Below are positions 61,324 to 64,000 of a DNA stretch of 64,000 bases, piece after piece. The number at the start of each line of letters is the position of its first letter. Within the stretch, counting starts at the first letter, position 1. This DNA comes from Nitricoxidireducens sp046726235 (GTDB lineage Bacteria; Pseudomonadota; Gammaproteobacteria; Burkholderiales; Rhodocyclaceae), in NCBI GenBank assembly GCA_046726235.1, contig JBKPAD010000012.1, positions 1 through 64,000 of the forward strand, in the 5' to 3' direction. The notes beneath the pieces are model-generated. The model made no database searches and was not told the DNA's origin. It saw only the letters and a program-made list of their open reading frames with translations. The position numbers and the translations under genes were made by a program.

Positions 61324-64000
61324 ATGCACTACGAACAGCACTACCTGACATCCTTCTTCGAGCCGAAGTCGATCGCCATCGTCGGCGCGTCGGAAACGCC
61401 CGGTTCCATCGGCGCGACGCTCGCGCGGAACATGCTGGAAAACGTCGATTCCGGCTACAAGGGCAAGGTCTTCTTCGTCAATCCCAAGCACGACACGGTC
61501 TTCGGCCTGCCGAGCTACGACTCCGTCGAAAGCATTCCCCAGCGCCTCGATCTGGCGGTGATCTGCACCAAGGCGCAGACCGTGCCGGCGGTGATCGACG
61601 CCTGCGGCCGCGCCGGCTGCCGCAACGCCATCGTGATCGCGGGCGGCTTCACCGAAGCCGGCGCGCGCGGCGCCGCCCTCGAGCGCTCGGCCGTCGAAAG
61701 CGCACGCCGCCACCGCATGCGCCTGCTCGGCCCCAACTGCCTCGGCATCATGCGGCCGTCGCAGGGCATCAACCTGACCTTCGCCCACGGCAACGCCCAC
61801 CCCGGCACGATCGGCCTGATTTCCCAGTCCGGCGCGCTGTGCACGGCCATCCTCGACTGGGCGCTGCCGCATAAGGTCGGCTTCTCGACGGTGGTTTCGC
61901 TCGGCGCCGAGAGCGACATCGACTTCGGCGAAGTCCTCGACTACATGGTCGCCGACCCGCGCACCGAGAACATTTTTCTCTACATCGAGGGCATCAAGAA
62001 TTCGCGCCGCTTCATGAGCGCGCTGCGCGCCGCCGCGCGCTGCAAGCCGGTGCTGCTGATCAAGGTCGGCCGCCATCCGGCCGGCGAGCAGGCCGCGCTC
62101 TCGCACACCGGCGCCGTCGTCGGCGCCGACGACGTCTTCGACGCCGCGCTGCGCCGCGCCGGCGTCGTGCGCCTCGGCACCGTCGGCCAGATGTACGCCG
62201 CCGCTCAGGCGCTGTTCTCGCACTTCCATCCGCGCGGCAACAAACTCGCCATCATCACCAACGGCGGCGGCCCCGGCGTCATGGCGGCGGACCACGCCTC
62301 CGACATCGGCATCCCGCTCGCCAAGCTCTCCGAGCCGACCGTAGCGAAGCTCGCCGAGGTGCTGCCGCCCACCGCGTCCAAGACCAACCCGATCGACCTC
62401 GTCGGCGACGCCACGCCGGAACGCTACCGCGCCGCGCTCGAGGCCTGCCTCGAGGACGAACAGGTCGACGGCGTGCTGACGATCCTGACGCCGCAGGCGA
62501 TGACCGACCCGACCCAGGCCGCACGCACCGTCATCGAAGCGGCGCGCAAGTCCGAGAAGCCCGTCGTCACCTGCTGGATGGGCGAGGAGCAGGTCGGCGA
62601 GGCGCGCATGCTGTTCAAGGGCGCCGGCATTCCGAGCTTCCGCACGCCGGAGCCGGCGGTCGAACTGTTCTCGCACATCTCCGCGTACTACCGCAACCAG
62701 AAGCTGCTGATGCAGACGCCGGCTTCGATCTCGGACCACGTGCCGCCGCGCCTCGAATCGGCGCGCCTGGTGATCGAGACCGCGCTCGGCGAAGGCCGCA
62801 AGGTGCTCAACGAGATGGAGTCGAAGGCGCTGCTCGCCGCCTTCCGCATCCCGATCGCGCAGACCGTCGTCGCGCGCTCGCCGTCCGAGGCCATGGTGCT
62901 GGCCGAAGAGATCGGCCTGCCGGTGGTGATGAAGATCGATTCGCCGAACATCACGCACAAGAGCGATTCGGGCGGCGTGCGCCTGAACCTCAACGCGCTC
63001 GCCGCCGTGCGCGACGCCTACAGCGAGATCATCGAGGACGTGAAGAAGAACCGTCCCGACGCGCTCATCCACGGCGTCTCGATCGAACCGATGATCCAGA
63101 AGGCCAACGGCCGCGAACTCATCGTCGGCATGATCCGCGACGAGATCTTCGGCCCGACCATCGTCTTCGGACCCGGCGGCGTCGGCATCGAGGCGACCGG
63201 CAAGGATCGCGCCGTCGCGCTGCCCCCGCTCAACAAGTACCTCGTCGCCGACATGCTGGCGTCGACGCGCACCACCGCCAAGCTCGGCCAGTTCCGCAAC
63301 ATGCCGGCCGTCAGCATGGAAGCGCTCGAAGCTGTGCTGCTGCGCGTCTCGGAAATGGTCTGCGAGCTGCCGTGGATCCGCGAGATGGACATCAATCCGC
63401 TGATCGTGGACGAGAACGGCGCCGTCGCCGTCGACTGCCGCATCGCCATCGAGAACCTCGCGTTGACCGCCGGTCGCTACGACCACATGGCGATCCATCC
63501 GTACCCCTCGCACCTGACGACCAGCTACCAGACCAACGACGGCAAGACGGTGCTGATCCGCCCGATCCGCCCCGAGGACGCCGACATGGAGCAGGAATTC
63601 GTCAAGCGCCTGTCCTCGGAAACCAAGTACTTCCGCTTCATGAACACCATCCGCGAACTCTCGCAGTCGCAGCTGACGCGCCTGACGCAGATCGACTACG
63701 ACCGCGAGATGGCCTTCGTCGCCACCGTCGGCGGCGAAGAGTCGGTCGGCGGCGAGCCGCTGGAGATCGGCGTCGCCCGCTACGCCACCAATCCGGACGG
63801 AGAATCCTGCGAGTTCGCCATCGTCGTTTCCGACGACTGGCAGGGCCGCGGCCTCGCGCGCCGGCTGATGGGCACGATCATCGAGACCGCGCGCAGCCGC
63901 GGCCTCAAGTACATGAACGGCGACTTCCTCGCCGAGAACTCGCGCATGATCGCCTTCGTCACCAGCCTCGGCTTCGTGCTCTCGCCGCACCCCGACGATC
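61324..64000 (+). CDS. Acyl-CoA synthetase (NDP-forming)-like protein fused to a GNAT acetyltransferase, 3' truncated
   Basis: At least 892 aa, running off the window with no stop. The N-terminal CoA-binding domain (FFEPKSIAIVGASETPGSIG) and the ligase domains (GLISQSGALC, IITNGGGPGVMAADHA, ATP-grasp VVMKIDSPNITHKSDSGGVR) are followed by a GNAT domain (from about residue 740: VLIRPIRPEDADMEQEFVKR, then VVSDDWQGRGLARRLM with the acetyl-CoA loop). This is the architecture of protein lysine acetyltransferases of the Pat/PatZ type, in which the synthetase half is often inactive. Acetyl-CoA synthetase is a plausible target. Confidence 0.92.
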   Translation, partial: MHYEQHYLTSFFEPKSIAIVGASETPGSIGATLARNMLENVDSGYKGKVFFVNPKHDTVFGLPSYDSVESIPQRLDLAVICTKAQTVPAVIDACGRAGCRNAIVIAGGFTEAGARGAALERSAVESARRHRMRLLGPNCLGIMRPSQGINLTFAHGNAHPGTIGLISQSGALCTAILDWALPHKVGFSTVVSLGAESDIDFGEVLDYMVADPRTENIFLYIEGIKNSRRFMSALRAAARCKPVLLIKVGRHPAGEQAALSHTGAVVGADDVFDAALRRAGVVRLGTVGQMYAAAQALFSHFHPRGNKLAIITNGGGPGVMAADHASDIGIPLAKLSEPTVAKLAEVLPPTASKTNPIDLVGDATPERYRAALEACLEDEQVDGVLTILTPQAMTDPTQAARTVIEAARKSEKPVVTCWMGEEQVGEARMLFKGAGIPSFRTPEPAVELFSHISAYYRNQKLLMQTPASISDHVPPRLESARLVIETALGEGRKVLNEMESKALLAAFRIPIAQTVVARSPSEAMVLAEEIGLPVVMKIDSPNITHKSDSGGVRLNLNALAAVRDAYSEIIEDVKKNRPDALIHGVSIEPMIQKANGRELIVGMIRDEIFGPTIVFGPGGVGIEATGKDRAVALPPLNKYLVADMLASTRTTAKLGQFRNMPAVSMEALEAVLLRVSEMVCELPWIREMDINPLIVDENGAVAVDCRIAIENLALTAGRYDHMAIHPYPSHLTTSYQTNDGKTVLIRPIRPEDADMEQEFVKRLSSETKYFRFMNTIRELSQSQLTRLTQIDYDREMAFVATVGGEESVGGEPLEIGVARYATNPDGESCEFAIVVSDDWQGRGLARRLMGTIIETARSRGLKYMNGDFLAENSRMIAFVTSLGFVLSPHPDD

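Noticed and set aside
59884..63990. Long minus-strand open frame of about 1,370 codons
   Set aside because: It lies antisense to the cyclase and synthetase genes, has His/Arg/Asp-rich composition with no motifs, and results from GC-rich codon bias on the other strand.

Overview
The window is a high-GC bacterial chromosome segment, most likely from a betaproteobacterium of the Rhodocyclales type. This rests on the strong G/C third-position bias, the tig-clpP-clpX-lon cluster with ppiD nearby, the FabI, ETF-QO and FadN-like beta-oxidation proteins, and the hpnCDE squalene genes. The genus cannot be fixed by eye.

Layout. Positions 1-2982 carry a truncated helical protein, a chemoreceptor, a small Cys-rich protein and a PilZ/STAS-like protein. 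Positions 2987-9965 (minus strand) are a fatty-acid degradation operon: acyl-CoA ligase, fused hydroxyacyl-CoA dehydrogenase/enoyl-CoA hydratase, thiolase and ETF-ubiquinone oxidoreductase. A divergent AraC-family regulator follows (10228-11271).

Positions 11395-37261 are one complete Tn7-like transposon of 25,867 bp. Its ends begin TGTGCCGTTAAGCATA and are inverted repeats. They carry repeated TnsB-type sites and are flanked by the 5-bp duplication CCGAG. The rightmost genes encode a TnsA-TnsB fusion, TnsC and TniQ. The insertion lies 28 bp beyond the 3' end of a tRNA-Val(CAC) gene and splits that gene's rho-independent terminator. Cargo has visibly lower GC and is rich in defence-type genes: (i) a four-gene ABC-three-component-like operon (12021-15284); (ii) a DISARM-like operon on the minus strand (31064 to 19304) with an adenine methyltransferase, a 921-aa protein of unknown function, DrmA helicase, DrmB (DUF1998) and DrmC (PLD); (iii) orphan genes, namely a 427-aa conserved protein, a coiled-coil membrane protein, an M48-like peptidase and a DUF6471-type protein. 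The DISARM-like gene set mixes features of the two described classes and is the best candidate for an undescribed variant.

Positions 37290-64000 are again host chromosome: tRNA-Val(CAC), an XRE-type regulator with an oligopeptide-binding lipoprotein, fabI, ppiD, a sensor kinase and an HDOD protein, tRNA-Val(TAC), lon, clpX, clpP, tig, tRNA-Leu(TAG), a lipoprotein protease, the hpnCDE squalene operon, a LolD/YbbA-type ABC ATPase divergent from tesA, selD divergent from the tRNA 2-selenouridine synthase gene, a small methyltransferase, an adenylate cyclase-hemerythrin fusion, and the start of an acyl-CoA synthetase/GNAT fusion that runs off the window.
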